Shown: positions 17,552-27,713 of the stretch, in pieces
Layout of the letters: each line of letters begins with the position of its first letter
Numbering within the stretch: position 1 is the first letter of the stretch
Assembly: GCF_963666675.1 (NCBI RefSeq)
Contig: NZ_OY762929.1
Location: 248,001 to 312,000, forward strand
Length of the DNA stretch: 64,000 nt
Direction: 5' to 3'
Source: an uncultured Desulfobacter sp.
GTDB lineage: Bacteria; Desulfobacterota; Desulfobacteria; Desulfobacterales; Desulfobacteraceae
Notes under the pieces: model-generated
Told to the model about the DNA's origin: nothing
Database searches by the model: none
The model's input: the letters and a program-made list of their open reading frames with translations, nothing else
Made by a program: the position numbers and the translations under genes

Positions 17552-19552
17552 ATGATTGGTTTGGTTTTCGTATCTCACAGTGCCAAACTGGCTGAAGGAG
17601 TAAAAGAGATTGCGGAGAAAATGACCCGGGGACGGGGCATGATTGCAGTTGCCGGAGGTATTGACGATCAAATTGTCGTCATGGCATCGGGGCCCCGGGC
17701 CCCCCAGGCCGTAGCGGCTTTAAACGCCCTGACTGAAAGCAAATTCAGAGAAGAAGAAAAAAGCTCGCCTGTAACTTCTGAAGCAACAGCGTTGGCAGGT
17801 GATGTCCCGGAAGATATCCAAGGGGCGATGGAAGGTCTTCCGGCGTCCCCAGGCATCGCCGTTGGCCCCGTGGTTCATTATCGCTCCCGGATGCCCGAAG
17901 TTGAGACCAGACAGGTTCAGGATACCCAGGGGGAAATTGAAAAATTTCAGGCAGCGCTTTACCGTGCGAAACAGGAGCTTGAGCAGTTAAAACATCAGGC
18001 GGCTCAAAAAATAGGCACCAAGGAAGCAGCAATTTTTGATGCCCAGAAAATGTTCCTGGATGATCCGGCCCTGCGGGATGCAGCCAAAGAGAAGATATTG
18101 ACCCGGCAACTCAGTGCGGAAGCGGCCTGGCGGGAAGCCATAGATGCCATGACCGAAAAATACCGTGAACTTGAAGATCTCTATCTTCATGAACGGGCCG
18201 AGGATGTCATTGACGTGGGCCGACGTGTGTTGCGGCATCTTATCGACCATGGTCTGCCGCCTTTAACCTTTGATCGCCCTGTCATCTTGTTGGCACAAGA
18301 GTTAACCCCCTCGGATACGGTTCAATTGAATCCGGATAAGGTACTGGCCATCTGTACAGCCCTGGGTGGCGGCACCTCCCACAGCGCCATTGTAGCCAAG
18401 GCCCTGGGTATCCCTGCCATTGTGGGATTAGGCGAAGATATACTCACATGCTCTGAAAATGAAATCATCGCCGTGGACGGCACCCGTGGACTGGTCTGGC
18501 CCCATCCAACACAAACCCAACTGGCGGAATTCAAGACCTTGCGAGACAAATGGATCAACCAACAACAGCAGGCCAAGGTCCTTGCCCAGAGACCTGCATC
18601 CACCATGGGCCCAAATCATAGAGTCATTGAAGTCGTTGCCAATATCGGCGGCCCCCATGATACAAAATCAGCCCTGGAGCATGGTGCTGATGGTGTGGGG
18701 TTGTTCAGAACGGAATACCTGTTTTTAGGCCGCTCTCAACCACCCTCCGAAGCCGAACAATTTAAGGCCTATTGCCAGGTGGCAGATGCAATGCAGACCC
18801 GGCCTCTGGTGATTCGAACGCTAGACGTGGGTGCAGATAAGGCTGTCCCGTACCTGGACATGGCGGCTGAAACCAATCCGTTTCTGGGCCTGAGGGGCAT
18901 TCGTTTCTGCCTGGCTCACCCCCAAATATTTAAAACCCAGTTGCGGGCTATCCTCAGAGCCGGTAACGGTCACAATATCAAAATTATGTTCCCCATGATC
19001 AGTACCCCGGAAGAGTTTGATGCGGCCAAGGCGGTTCTGGGAGAGGTCGCCCAGGAGCTGAAAACCGCCGGAACACCTTTTGATAATAATATGGCGGTGG
19101 GACTGATGATTGAAGTGCCCTCTGCGGTGGTGGTTGCAGACCAGCTGGCAGGTAAGGCGGATTTTTTCAGTATCGGCTCCAATGATTTGACCCAGTATAT
19201 GATGGGCGCCGACCGCGGTAACCGGCAGGTAGGTCATCTGGTCAATGCCCTGCATCCGGCGGTACTCAGAATGGTGGCCCAGGCCGCCAGGGCCGCCCGC
19301 AAGGCCGGAATATGTGTGAGCATATGCGGCGAACTGGCCGGCAATCCCCTGGCAGCACCGGCACTCATCGGTTTGGGCCTGGATGAACTGAGCATGAGCG
19401 CACCCAATATCCCCGGCGTAAAAACCGCCATCCGTCACTGCACCGTACACCAGGCAGAAAAGATGGCTCAAACGGTTTTAAATTTTGAAACTGCGCAACA
19501 GGTCGAAACGTATTTAAAAAAAGAGACCGCGCTGAACCATCCCGTACACTAA
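17552..19552 (+). CDS. DhaM-like phosphotransferase fused to PTS enzyme I, internally deleted
   Basis: 666 aa. Residues 1-40 are the start of the DhaM EIIA-Man domain (MIGLVFVSHSAKLAEGV; His9 is the phosphorylation site). This runs straight into what looks like the end of an HPr domain (ASGPRAPQAVAALNAL). The rest of EIIA and the HPr active-site His region are missing, as if about 130-150 residues were lost in frame. From about residue 95 a complete enzyme I follows: GGGTSHSAIVAKALGIPAIVG with the active His, GLFRTEYLFLGR, GSNDLTQYMMGADR and ICGELAGNP. Enzyme I function may survive; phosphoryl relay to DhaL is doubtful, and dhaL is broken. Good aaggagag ribosome site. Confidence 0.8.
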   Translation: MIGLVFVSHSAKLAEGVKEIAEKMTRGRGMIAVAGGIDDQIVVMASGPRAPQAVAALNALTESKFREEEKSSPVTSEATALAGDVPEDIQGAMEGLPASPGIAVGPVVHYRSRMPEVETRQVQDTQGEIEKFQAALYRAKQELEQLKHQAAQKIGTKEAAIFDAQKMFLDDPALRDAAKEKILTRQLSAEAAWREAIDAMTEKYRELEDLYLHERAEDVIDVGRRVLRHLIDHGLPPLTFDRPVILLAQELTPSDTVQLNPDKVLAICTALGGGTSHSAIVAKALGIPAIVGLGEDILTCSENEIIAVDGTRGLVWPHPTQTQLAEFKTLRDKWINQQQQAKVLAQRPASTMGPNHRVIEVVANIGGPHDTKSALEHGADGVGLFRTEYLFLGRSQPPSEAEQFKAYCQVADAMQTRPLVIRTLDVGADKAVPYLDMAAETNPFLGLRGIRFCLAHPQIFKTQLRAILRAGNGHNIKIMFPMISTPEEFDAAKAVLGEVAQELKTAGTPFDNNMAVGLMIEVPSAVVVADQLAGKADFFSIGSNDLTQYMMGADRGNRQVGHLVNALHPAVLRMVAQAARAARKAGICVSICGELAGNPLAAPALIGLGLDELSMSAPNIPGVKTAIRHCTVHQAEKMAQTVLNFETAQQVETYLKKETALNHPVH

Positions 19553-19728
19553 GATATTTTAAAATACGGATTTGATCACAACATCTTAATTTTGATGGGC
19601 TCGTAAAAAGTCCAAAACCATTTAATGTGCTAATATTATTAGCGAGATTTCATTCTTCAGCTTGGATTTCAAGTTTTTATTGTGTGTATATACTCTATGT
19701 TATCAATGGTTTATGGTTAAATAAATGA

Positions 19729-20222
19729 TTGGGGCAAATAACCACAATCAGCCACCTTTTCGACCCCTGGGACTTTCTAAGCCCAAAACCTAGAAAATTG
19801 CTTGATGAGTCCTGGGCAGGGCTTTTTCAAAAAGAAATCCTCCGCTCATTACCGGTGAAGCTGATCAAATCCTGTTTTTCAAGAGAAACCGGGCGTCCAA
19901 CAAAAGAACGCTTTACCATGCTCGGTGTTCTGCTGCTCCAGCAAGCTCATGATCTTACTGATGAAGAAACCGTATCTCAACTGGAATTCAATATTCAATG
20001 GCACTACGCCTTGAATTTAACGGAAGAATCAGATGCCGCCAGGAAACAAAATCTTTCTCCCAAGGAAATCCAGGCTGACTCTCTTTATGGAAGCGATGAG
20101 AATTACCAGGCTGCCCTCAACTGGAAGATTGCCCGGTAAAACCGGGGAAAAAGTACGCATACAATCGATATACCGAAAAGTCTGCAAGGATTGCCCGTCG
20201 AAGCGCCGTAGCACATATAAAT
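19729..20222 (+). pseudogene. IS transposase remnant (IS1182-like)
   Basis: Starts from a TTG and reads the N-terminal DUF772-type region (FDPWDFLSPKPRKLLDESW, then RPTKERFTMLGVLLLQQAHDL). It jumps at about residue 107 to a later part (LSPKEIQADSLYGSDENYQAA), so the catalytic middle is deleted. After the stop, another frame gives IYRKVCKDCPSKRRSTYK, the Cys-containing stretch normally found downstream. Clearly non-functional. Confidence 0.75.
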
Positions 20223-20224
20223 AA

Positions 20225-20438
20225 ATGAATGACGTTCTAGTTAAAACAAGCCCTCTGCTCAAGATTGTAAATACGTCTTGGGATGATTTTTTATCCTTTG
20301 ACAGCAAAGCATCTGAAGTTGAATTGTTCAGAAAGCATGACCGAACCGGCTGGCGGTTGGGAAGAACAACCTTTGTAAAACAACTGGAAACTATTTTAGG
20401 CGTCTCAGGCTGAAAAAGCCTGGTCGAAAGAAAAATAG
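20225..20438 (+). pseudogene. REP-associated Y1 transposase (RAYT), C-terminal remnant
   Basis: Reading begins MNDVLVKTSPLLKIVNTSWDDF and continues ELFRKHDRTGWRLG and FVKQLETILG, the C-terminal end of IS200-like REP-associated tyrosine transposases. A frameshift near 20405 puts the usual basic tail (RLKKPGRKKNR) in another frame. The catalytic HUH and Tyr parts are missing. RAYTs mobilise short hairpin repeats, which makes its presence beside the dispersed hairpin repeats of this window notable. Confidence 0.75.
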
Positions 20439-20486
20439 GTATCGCGGTAGGAATGCCGGTTACCCGACACCCCCCGCACAGATCCT

Positions 20487-22202
20487 TTATACCTTAAATT
20501 TGGCCATGAGCTCGGCCAGGTGGTCCCCGAGGCTTGAGAGCCTGTCCGCATTGGCCTTGACTTCCCGGCCTGAGGCGTTCAGCCCCTCGGTGGCCTCCCT
20601 TACCTCAACGATCTCCCGTGCAACGTTTTGTGAGGCGTTGGAGCCCTGGGCCACATTTTCGTTAACCTCCCCGATGCCGATGGAGGCCTGGGCGATGTTT
20701 TCACTGATTTCCCTTGTTGTGGCGGATTGCTCCTCAACGGCTGTGGCGATGGTGGCCACAATTTCGTTGATCTCGTTCACCACCAGGGAGATACCGGAGA
20801 TCTCTTCGACCGTGCCTTTGGTGGAGGTTTGAATTTCCAGGATCTGCTCTTTGATGGCGCTGGAGGCGTCAGCGGTCTGGCTGGCCAGTTCCTTAATTTC
20901 ATTGGCCACAACGGCAAAGCCCTTGCCGGCCTCTCCGGCCCGGGCGGCCTCAATGGTTGCGTTCAGGGCCAGAAGGTTGACCTGGCTGGATATATCATTG
21001 ATGGTTTCAACCACTTTCCCGATCTGGACGGCGGCATCCCCCAGTTCGTTGACCTGGGTGGAGGCGCTATCGGTCTGGGTAACTGCCTTGTCCGTAATGC
21101 TCCGGGCCTTTTCGGCATTTTGTGCGATTTCGTTAATGGTGGAGTTCATCTCCTCGGAGGCGCTGGCCATCATGTTTATATTGGTGGACGCCTCTTCCAT
21201 GGCCGTTGCCACAGATGTCATATTGTCGCTCACAGTATTGGCCTCTGTGGCAACGCTGACAGCCCGAACGGCCAGCCCGTCCACCCCTGAATTCATGTCG
21301 GCGGAAAGATCGATAAATTCGGTTGATGCCTTGTTAATGGTAATGGCGTTGCTGGACACCTCGCCGATCAATGCCTGGAGCTTCTCTATGAACTGATTGA
21401 ACCAGCTTGACAACTCACCGATTTCGTCCTGGGTTTTGACCTCAAGACGTTTGGTAAGATCGCCTTCTCCCTCGGCAATATCCCTGATCATTTCAACTGT
21501 TTTATTGATGGGGCGGGTCACGATGATCTGAAGGCAGATCACCAGGGTGACAATCAAGGCGGCGACGATAACAGCCGACACAATCAGCTGGGTGGTAACC
21601 GAATTTTTGATCTTTTCCCTGGTGATCCCCTGAAAGGTGGCAATACTGCCCTGGGTCTGGGCCTCCTGGGCCTTGATCTTTGCGTTGACCAGTTTTTCAG
21701 TGTAATAGAGCCTGACTCTGCCCACCTTTTCCCCCTCGCGCTCCGCATCTGTGACCATGGACAGATCCTTGTTCAGGCTGAGTGAATCCGGCAGTGCCTC
21801 AGCCGTCTTGGTTTCAGGATCTTTCCAGGCAGCGGCAAAGGGGTTGCCGTCCGCATCCAGAACGCTGATGGCCACAATATCGGCCATCTTCAGATAGCTG
21901 GTCAGTAATTTGACGCATTGTCCCTGGTCAAAATTATACAGAAAACCCTGGGTAACATCGGCACAGATATCCAGGTTGATGTGAGCCGTGGAAATCAATG
22001 CTTTTTTCATCTGGGCCGACTCTTCGTCAAGGGCGGTCTTCTGGATGTTTGTGAACTGGCTGATCATGCTGTTTGACAGGCCGGACTGGAGCCGGATGCC
22101 GATATAGCTGCTGATGGCCAGAAGAATCAGAATGATAATGCCGCTGATAACAGAACTTTTAAACGCGATGCTGATCCGCCGCTTGGACCCTTTCTCCTCC
22201 AT
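20487..22202 (-). CDS. Methyl-accepting chemotaxis protein
   Basis: 571-aa chemoreceptor. An N-terminal membrane helix (about 15-38) is followed by a periplasmic sensor part of about 150 residues, a second helix (about 208-230), a HAMP domain (ITRPINKTVEMIRDIAEGEGDLTKRL, about 230-285) and the signalling domain, with its hairpin tip EIKELASQTADASSAIKEQI around 440. No CheR-docking pentapeptide at the C-terminus. Ribosome site aaggagg. It is followed on the same strand by nothing chemotactic. A periplasmic binding protein gene lies upstream on the same strand and could feed it a ligand; that link is inference. Confidence 0.93.
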   Translation of the reverse strand: MEEKGSKRRISIAFKSSVISGIIILILLAISSYIGIRLQSGLSNSMISQFTNIQKTALDEESAQMKKALISTAHINLDICADVTQGFLYNFDQGQCVKLLTSYLKMADIVAISVLDADGNPFAAAWKDPETKTAEALPDSLSLNKDLSMVTDAEREGEKVGRVRLYYTEKLVNAKIKAQEAQTQGSIATFQGITREKIKNSVTTQLIVSAVIVAALIVTLVICLQIIVTRPINKTVEMIRDIAEGEGDLTKRLEVKTQDEIGELSSWFNQFIEKLQALIGEVSSNAITINKASTEFIDLSADMNSGVDGLAVRAVSVATEANTVSDNMTSVATAMEEASTNINMMASASEEMNSTINEIAQNAEKARSITDKAVTQTDSASTQVNELGDAAVQIGKVVETINDISSQVNLLALNATIEAARAGEAGKGFAVVANEIKELASQTADASSAIKEQILEIQTSTKGTVEEISGISLVVNEINEIVATIATAVEEQSATTREISENIAQASIGIGEVNENVAQGSNASQNVAREIVEVREATEGLNASGREVKANADRLSSLGDHLAELMAKFKV

Positions 22203-22331
22203 TAGAACTCCTCCTTATGGTGGCAAAAATGTGGTGGCAACAATACCCCGGGCCGGTTAAACGGGCCATTTCAGGCGATTGGATTCGGCCACAGCCTCTT
22301 CGGCGGCCCGGGGGGAATCCGCCAGAGCCCG

Positions 22332-23264
22332 TCAATCGACGAACTTTACGATAAATCCTGACCGGTCCCTGACCTGCCTTAGGAATTTGGCCAGGTCAAA
22401 CTGGTTGTCTTCGACGATTTTAGACTGGTCTTCATCACGGATTTCGCCGTCAGGATCATCAATGGCCGATTTGGGTACGTTTTTCTTGCCGTAAAAGCGC
22501 TCATAAATTTTTACATATACCCCGTTTTTCTTAATCGTGCTTAAGCCCTGGTTGAATTTTTCCTCATAGAAAGCCCCCTTGGGATGGCTGCCGTTAAAGG
22601 CGATATACTGGGGAAAGTAAAGCCAGTAGTTTAAAAATGCCCAGTTGTCCAGCTCTTCGGGGTTATCTTTTTTCGTAAAATAGGGGGTGACGCCCAGCAC
22701 TTCAAACCCCAATTCATTTCGCCCCCCTTTGACCATGGCCATGGTCTGCTCCGGGCTGTTGGACTTTATGAATACCTTTCCCTTAAAACCTGCGTCATTA
22801 AAGGGGTTATATCCGCCATAGCTTAAAATAGTGAGGCCCGGATCAATATCTGAAAGGCTTTTCACCGTTTCCAGCTGGCTGATCTGGGCCGGTGTCAGGT
22901 TCGGTTTGTAGTACATCAGCCCGATGGGAACGTTCCAATAGGTTTTTTTTCGAACATCGAGGGCCTTGTTTTTTTCATCATCGTTCAGGGTCTCCCCGTC
23001 CGCACAGACGGCAAATTTGGCGGTGTAAAATTGGTTGACCGTCCGTAAGGGGGGAGCAATGGTGATATCAGCCATTAGACCGGCTGCCTTGAATGTCTCC
23101 CGGACCAATTCGTTTTGGAATCCTGACTGGTCTTTATTTTGATAGGGGCTGTATTGGTGGCCGATGACCTCCACCGTCTCCTGGGCCTGAACCAGGGCCA
23201 CGCCTAAAAAAAGAGAAAAAAAGATCACAGTTATCAAAAGGGTTTTCACAGTTTTGATACACAT
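22332..23264 (-). CDS. Periplasmic solute-binding protein, family 3 type
   Basis: 310 aa with a clear signal peptide (KTLLITVIFFSLFLGVALVQAQ, cleavage near AQA|QE) and the layout of extracellular amino-acid/polar-compound binding proteins (SBP family 3). No permease or ATPase genes are adjacent, so it may serve signalling rather than transport, either to the chemoreceptor encoded just downstream or to one of the sensor kinases. Ribosome site aaaggag before the ATG. The ligand cannot be told from sequence. Confidence 0.75.
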   Translation of the reverse strand: MCIKTVKTLLITVIFFSLFLGVALVQAQETVEVIGHQYSPYQNKDQSGFQNELVRETFKAAGLMADITIAPPLRTVNQFYTAKFAVCADGETLNDDEKNKALDVRKKTYWNVPIGLMYYKPNLTPAQISQLETVKSLSDIDPGLTILSYGGYNPFNDAGFKGKVFIKSNSPEQTMAMVKGGRNELGFEVLGVTPYFTKKDNPEELDNWAFLNYWLYFPQYIAFNGSHPKGAFYEEKFNQGLSTIKKNGVYVKIYERFYGKKNVPKSAIDDPDGEIRDEDQSKIVEDNQFDLAKFLRQVRDRSGFIVKFVD

Positions 23265-23689
23265 CCGATGCTCCTTTAAAATTCATTGTTCCATGTCAAC
23301 CGTCCCTATAGAGGGCTGCTGACGGTCAACAGGCCAGCGTTTACAGCAAGGTGCCGAAAACAAATAAATTGTCAAAGTAAGGTCTAAATTCCCGGGGATG
23401 GTATCATTTCCCATGCTGAGATAAGTTAAGCGGTCAGGTTAAAATCTGTGGGGAAAATAAGCAAGTTAGACGCGAAATGATACTCTATGTAGTTAGATAT
23501 ATCATTGAAAAAATCACGGCGCAAGAAAAAAGTGGCGGTGGGATTTTTTGTCCAGAGCTAACCCGAATATTCCATCTTATTTTCAAAAAAGAGAGGTAAA
23601 TCCTCCGATAGTTTTATATAATTCAGTTGCTTACGATTTTTAAAAGCGCTTCTTTCCGGGGGGGCGATAATATACCATGCCAACTATGG
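23265..23689. other. Non-coding stretch
   Basis: About 400 bp between the binding-protein start and the aspA remnant. No gene, RNA or strong hairpin recognised; it must hold the promoter of the binding-protein gene. Confidence 0.4.
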
Positions 23690-24037
23690 TTGTTGGGGCT
23701 TATGATATCGTAACGCCCCTTTGGCTGCCCAAGTATCTCCAGGGCCAGGTTTGCGATCACCTCATTGGCGTTCATATTGGTGGAGGTCCCGGCATCGCCC
23801 TGGACCATATCCACGACAAATTGATTATTATACCCGCCGGCAATCACCTTGTCCCAGGCCTTTTTCACCATGGCCGGCGACTGTACGAATTGGGGGAGCC
23901 TGCCCACACGGATACCGGAAATATTCAAAATTCTCAGTTGCGCGCATAGTTTGTATACCGTAGTACACATTCCTGGGCAATTTTCTTTCACCCGGCAGGT
24001 CTTTTTCGATACGATTGCCGAAACCTTTTTTTGACAT
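23690..24037 (-). pseudogene. aspA: Aspartate ammonia-lyase (aspA) remnant
   Basis: One frame gives NRIEKDLPGERKLP and NVYYGIQTMRATENF, the AspA/fumarase N-terminus. The frame then shifts and continues ISGIRVGRLPQFVQSPAMVKKA, and an internal deletion joins this to WDKVIAGGYNNQFVVDMVQG and AGTSTNMNANEVIANLALE. Homology ends around 23690, after DIISPNNH. Only about a quarter of the gene remains. Confidence 0.85.
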
Positions 24038-24100
24038 GATCACGCTTACTTAAATTATGCTGTTGTAGCCACATTCATTTTAACGATTGTCTTTTTTATT

Positions 24101-24160
24101 CGACTTTCATTGTGGGCTGAGCCTGACAGATGATATGTCAAGTCAGCCCGTGGCTGTTAT
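24101..24160 (-). repeat. Dispersed structured repeat (site C)
   Basis: Read on the minus strand it starts ATAACAGCCACGGGCTGACT. The arms GGGCTGA/TCAGCCC and CTTGAC/GTCAGG fold into one long hairpin, and CCCACAATGAAAG follows. It is the same family as site A. Confidence 0.7.
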
Positions 24161-24185
24161 GAAGAAGAGATACAAAACCTGGAGA

Positions 24186-27100
24186 TTATGTTTTCGGTGT
24201 CCCTAATGCCTCACGCACTTTGACGGAGAGCTCATGGGTTGAGAAAGGCTTTGGGATAAAATGGATACCGTCTTTCAGGACACCGTGACGGGCAATGACG
24301 TCGGCGGGATAACCGGACATGAACAAATGCTTGATGTTCGGATGTAAAGATTGCAGTTCGTGTGCCAGTTCAAGACCGGTCATCCCGGGCATTACAACAT
24401 CGGTGATCAACAGATGAATCTGCTTGTCATGCCCGGAAGCAATCTGTATGGCCTGTCCCGGCTCAGTTGTATCCAGAACATGATAACCCATATTTTCCAG
24501 CATTTTCTGGGTAACTTCCAAAATTCCCGGCTCATCCTCAACCAGCAGGATGGTTTCGTTTCCTTGCACATCTGTCATGCCGCTGTTGTGTTTTTCCGTT
24601 CGTTTTTCAATGGTTTCATGGCTGGGCAGGTATATTCTGAAGGTTGAACCGATGGTTGGCTCGCTGTCAACTTTGATTACCCCGTTGTTTTGATTGACTA
24701 TGCCGTACACGGTGGCCAGCCCCAGTCCGGTTCCTTTATCAATGGCTTTTGTGGTGAAAAACGGTTCAAAAATTTTATCCAATGTGTCTTTATCTATGCC
24801 GCAACCGTCATCACTCACAGACAGCATTACAAATTTGCCGGGAACAAATTCCGGATTTGAAACGCAATCATTCTCACCAAGGCTTACCATACTTGTCCCA
24901 ATGGTGAGATTTCCCACGCCAAGTATGGCGTCCCTTGCATTTACACAAAGATTGATCAAAATCTGGTCGAGCTGGGATGGGTCCATTTTGACAAGGCTCG
25001 GTTCCTTTCCGGGCAGCCAGGTCAGGCAAATATCTTCGCCAATCAGGCGCTGGATCATTTTCATCATATTTTGAACAGCTTGATTCAGGTCAAGCACCTT
25101 GGGTGCAATGGGCTGTTTGCGGGCAAAGGCCAGCAACTGGCGTGTAATGTCGGCGGAGCGCTGGGTAGCTTTTAGAATTTCCTGTGAACGGGAATATATT
25201 TTTTTGCCCGGGGCTGTATTGGTATCCGCCATGTTGACTACTATTTCAGCATTTCCCATAATTATACTGAGCATATTGTTAAAATCATGGGCGACCCCCC
25301 CTGCCAGGCGGCCCACGGATTCCATTTTCTGGGCCTGTTGCAGCTGGCTTTTAAGCTTGAGCTGCTCCTCTTCGGCCTGCCGGCGTTCGGAAATATCCCG
25401 GGCAACGCCCAATACACCGATAAGGTTTCCCTGGTCATCAAACATTGGTGTTTTTACAGTCTCAAGCAGCGCGAGCCGGCCATTGTCGGCAAAGGTAATC
25501 CACTCTTCACTCTTTACAGGTTTACCGGAAGCAATGACCTCCTGATCGTTTTTTCGAAACGTGTCGGCCAGCCCCTTTTCAATAAAATGATAGTCTGTTT
25601 TGCCGACGATATCCTCTTCCCCGGCACCAATTAGACGCTCAAACATGGCATTGCAGGCCAAAAATCCACCATCAGTATCTTTTAACCAAACCGGTTCCGG
25701 AATGGCCTGGAACAAGGTCCGCCTGAAATTCTCGCTCTTTCTCAATGATTGCTCTATCTGTTTTCGCCCGGATATATCCGTGGCAAAGACGCAATTGTAT
25801 CCCCGGCCGTTGAAAATTACATAACTTGCCCGCACTTCCACCGGATACTCACGGCCATCTTTGGATCGGTGGATGGTTTCAAATGTGGCAGAGCCGGTTT
25901 TTTCCAGGGCATGCCAATACGCGTTAAACACATCCGGGCTAAAGCGGGGATTTATGTCTGGTACGGACAGGGTCAGCAACTCTTCCCGGGTATACCCCAG
26001 TGAACTGCAAGCTGCGTCATTTACATAGAAAAAACCATTGTCCTTGGTGATCCAGTAAGCCTCGTCACTGACTTTATCAACGGCATACTGGGTGAACTGC
26101 AATGTGAATTCCGCATTTTTACGCTCGGTAATATCCTGCAGTGTACCAAACACTTCAAAAACCGTCCCATCATTTCCATGGCGTGGAAAGCCCTGGCTGT
26201 TGAACCAGGACATGGAACCATCGGGCAGGATACTGCGTGCTTCAATATTGTAAGGGACGCCGGATTGCGCTGCCTGAAAGGCGTCATCAAAATTTATACG
26301 GTCATCCGGATGAAGAGATTCTAGAAACCTTTCATAATCGGGTACGCCTTTATCCGGATCAAAGCCCAGGATCGGGAACATTTGTTCAGACCAGATCGGT
26401 TCCCGGCCTTTTATACTGTAACTCCAGTAGCCGATATTGGCCGCCTTTTGCGCTAACTGCCAGGTTTGGGAAAGAACATCTATCATCTCTTCGGATTTTT
26501 TGCGTTGGGAGATGTCGTTTGAAAATACGAATAACCTTCCATTATCATCTTCCAAGTATTGGACAACGATCTCCACGTCATACAATTGCCCATCTTTGCG
26601 CCGGTGTTTTGTTTCAAAGCGGTCATAGCCCCGGTACTGGACCTGCCGGATCTTGGCCGCGACGTCCGCCGGCCCCATATTGCCTTCCAGCTCCGGTATG
26701 TGCATGGAGAGCAATGCGGCTTCACTGTATCCGCTCATCCGGCAATAGGCCTGGTTGACCTCCAGTAAACGCCCCTTAAGATCCGTAAGCCAGAATCCGT
26801 TCACACAGGTTTGAAGGATTGTTTTGTATTTTCTTTGTTCCCTTTGCAACGCCTTTTTTTTTTGCATGTGCCTTGTGATGTCCTGATGGGTTCCGCACAT
26901 CCAAAGCGGTTCTCCTTCCCGGGTTCTGGCAATTACTTTTCCCCTGCTAAGTATCCATACCCAATGGCCCTGCTTATGTTTCATCCGGAATTGGGCACTA
27001 TAAAAATCGCATTCACCCTTAAAGTGCTTATCTATAGCAGCATTGCTTTGATCAAGGTCATCCGGATGGATGTGCTGGGACCAGGGGCCTGCCGGGGACG

Positions 27101-27713
27101 GTGATATTTCCCCAAGGGTATAACCGATAATTTGCGCCCAACGCGTATTGAAAACAGTCTGCCCTGTCTGTATATTCCACTCCCAGGTGCCTGCGTTTGC
27201 CCCATGTAAAATATGTTTAAATCGATCTGTTTGAGATTTCAGTTCATGTTCGATTCTTTTTTGGGCAGTGATATCCCGGGCAATGGCAATGATACGTTCG
27301 TCCCTGTCAATAAGGGTTTTGCCAAGGCTTATCTCAACCCAGAAAATGTCACCGTTTTTTTTCTTTGTTTCCCATTCAAATAGTTGGGGTTCCCCATCTG
27401 CGGCCCTGCGGAACAATGTTTTGGCGCAGGGCCGGGCGGAAGTCGCAGTTGCCGCACTAAGGGCGGCAAGATCCAGTTGAATGGCTTCCTGTCTGTTGTA
27501 GCCGTACATCCTGAGCATTTCCCCATTGACATCAAGGACCCTTTGGGCTTCAGGATCAAAAATAAGGACAGCATCGTTTACTGCGTCAAGAAAAGCGCAA
27601 CGGCTGACGGTTGAGTTCCCAAGCCCGGCCGGCACCCTGTTTTCCGTTGGGGCGGCAAGTTCCAGTTCCCGTATCCTGTTTTCAAGCTCTTCATATGTCG
27701 GTTTTTTTAACAT
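24186..27713 (-). CDS. Multi-PAS hybrid sensor histidine kinase
   Basis: About 1175 aa from MLKKPTYEELENRIREL; an upstream ATG would add 11 residues. No membrane helices, so it is a soluble sensor. At least six PAS/PAC modules can be followed by the recurring DITxxKxxE-type linkers (residues about 35-800). Then come a HisKA domain with H in GGVAHDFNNMLSIIMG (type common in NtrB-like kinases), an ATPase domain with GCGIDKDTLDKIFEPFFTTK and GTGLGLATVYGI, and a receiver domain with LLITDVVMPGMTG near the C-terminus. The signal is unknown; PAS arrays in such bacteria often bind haem or flavin. Confidence 0.92.
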   Translation of the reverse strand: MLKKPTYEELENRIRELELAAPTENRVPAGLGNSTVSRCAFLDAVNDAVLIFDPEAQRVLDVNGEMLRMYGYNRQEAIQLDLAALSAATATSARPCAKTLFRRAADGEPQLFEWETKKKNGDIFWVEISLGKTLIDRDERIIAIARDITAQKRIEHELKSQTDRFKHILHGANAGTWEWNIQTGQTVFNTRWAQIIGYTLGEISPSPAGPWSQHIHPDDLDQSNAAIDKHFKGECDFYSAQFRMKHKQGHWVWILSRGKVIARTREGEPLWMCGTHQDITRHMQKKKALQREQRKYKTILQTCVNGFWLTDLKGRLLEVNQAYCRMSGYSEAALLSMHIPELEGNMGPADVAAKIRQVQYRGYDRFETKHRRKDGQLYDVEIVVQYLEDDNGRLFVFSNDISQRKKSEEMIDVLSQTWQLAQKAANIGYWSYSIKGREPIWSEQMFPILGFDPDKGVPDYERFLESLHPDDRINFDDAFQAAQSGVPYNIEARSILPDGSMSWFNSQGFPRHGNDGTVFEVFGTLQDITERKNAEFTLQFTQYAVDKVSDEAYWITKDNGFFYVNDAACSSLGYTREELLTLSVPDINPRFSPDVFNAYWHALEKTGSATFETIHRSKDGREYPVEVRASYVIFNGRGYNCVFATDISGRKQIEQSLRKSENFRRTLFQAIPEPVWLKDTDGGFLACNAMFERLIGAGEEDIVGKTDYHFIEKGLADTFRKNDQEVIASGKPVKSEEWITFADNGRLALLETVKTPMFDDQGNLIGVLGVARDISERRQAEEEQLKLKSQLQQAQKMESVGRLAGGVAHDFNNMLSIIMGNAEIVVNMADTNTAPGKKIYSRSQEILKATQRSADITRQLLAFARKQPIAPKVLDLNQAVQNMMKMIQRLIGEDICLTWLPGKEPSLVKMDPSQLDQILINLCVNARDAILGVGNLTIGTSMVSLGENDCVSNPEFVPGKFVMLSVSDDGCGIDKDTLDKIFEPFFTTKAIDKGTGLGLATVYGIVNQNNGVIKVDSEPTIGSTFRIYLPSHETIEKRTEKHNSGMTDVQGNETILLVEDEPGILEVTQKMLENMGYHVLDTTEPGQAIQIASGHDKQIHLLITDVVMPGMTGLELAHELQSLHPNIKHLFMSGYPADVIARHGVLKDGIHFIPKPFSTHELSVKVREALGTPKT

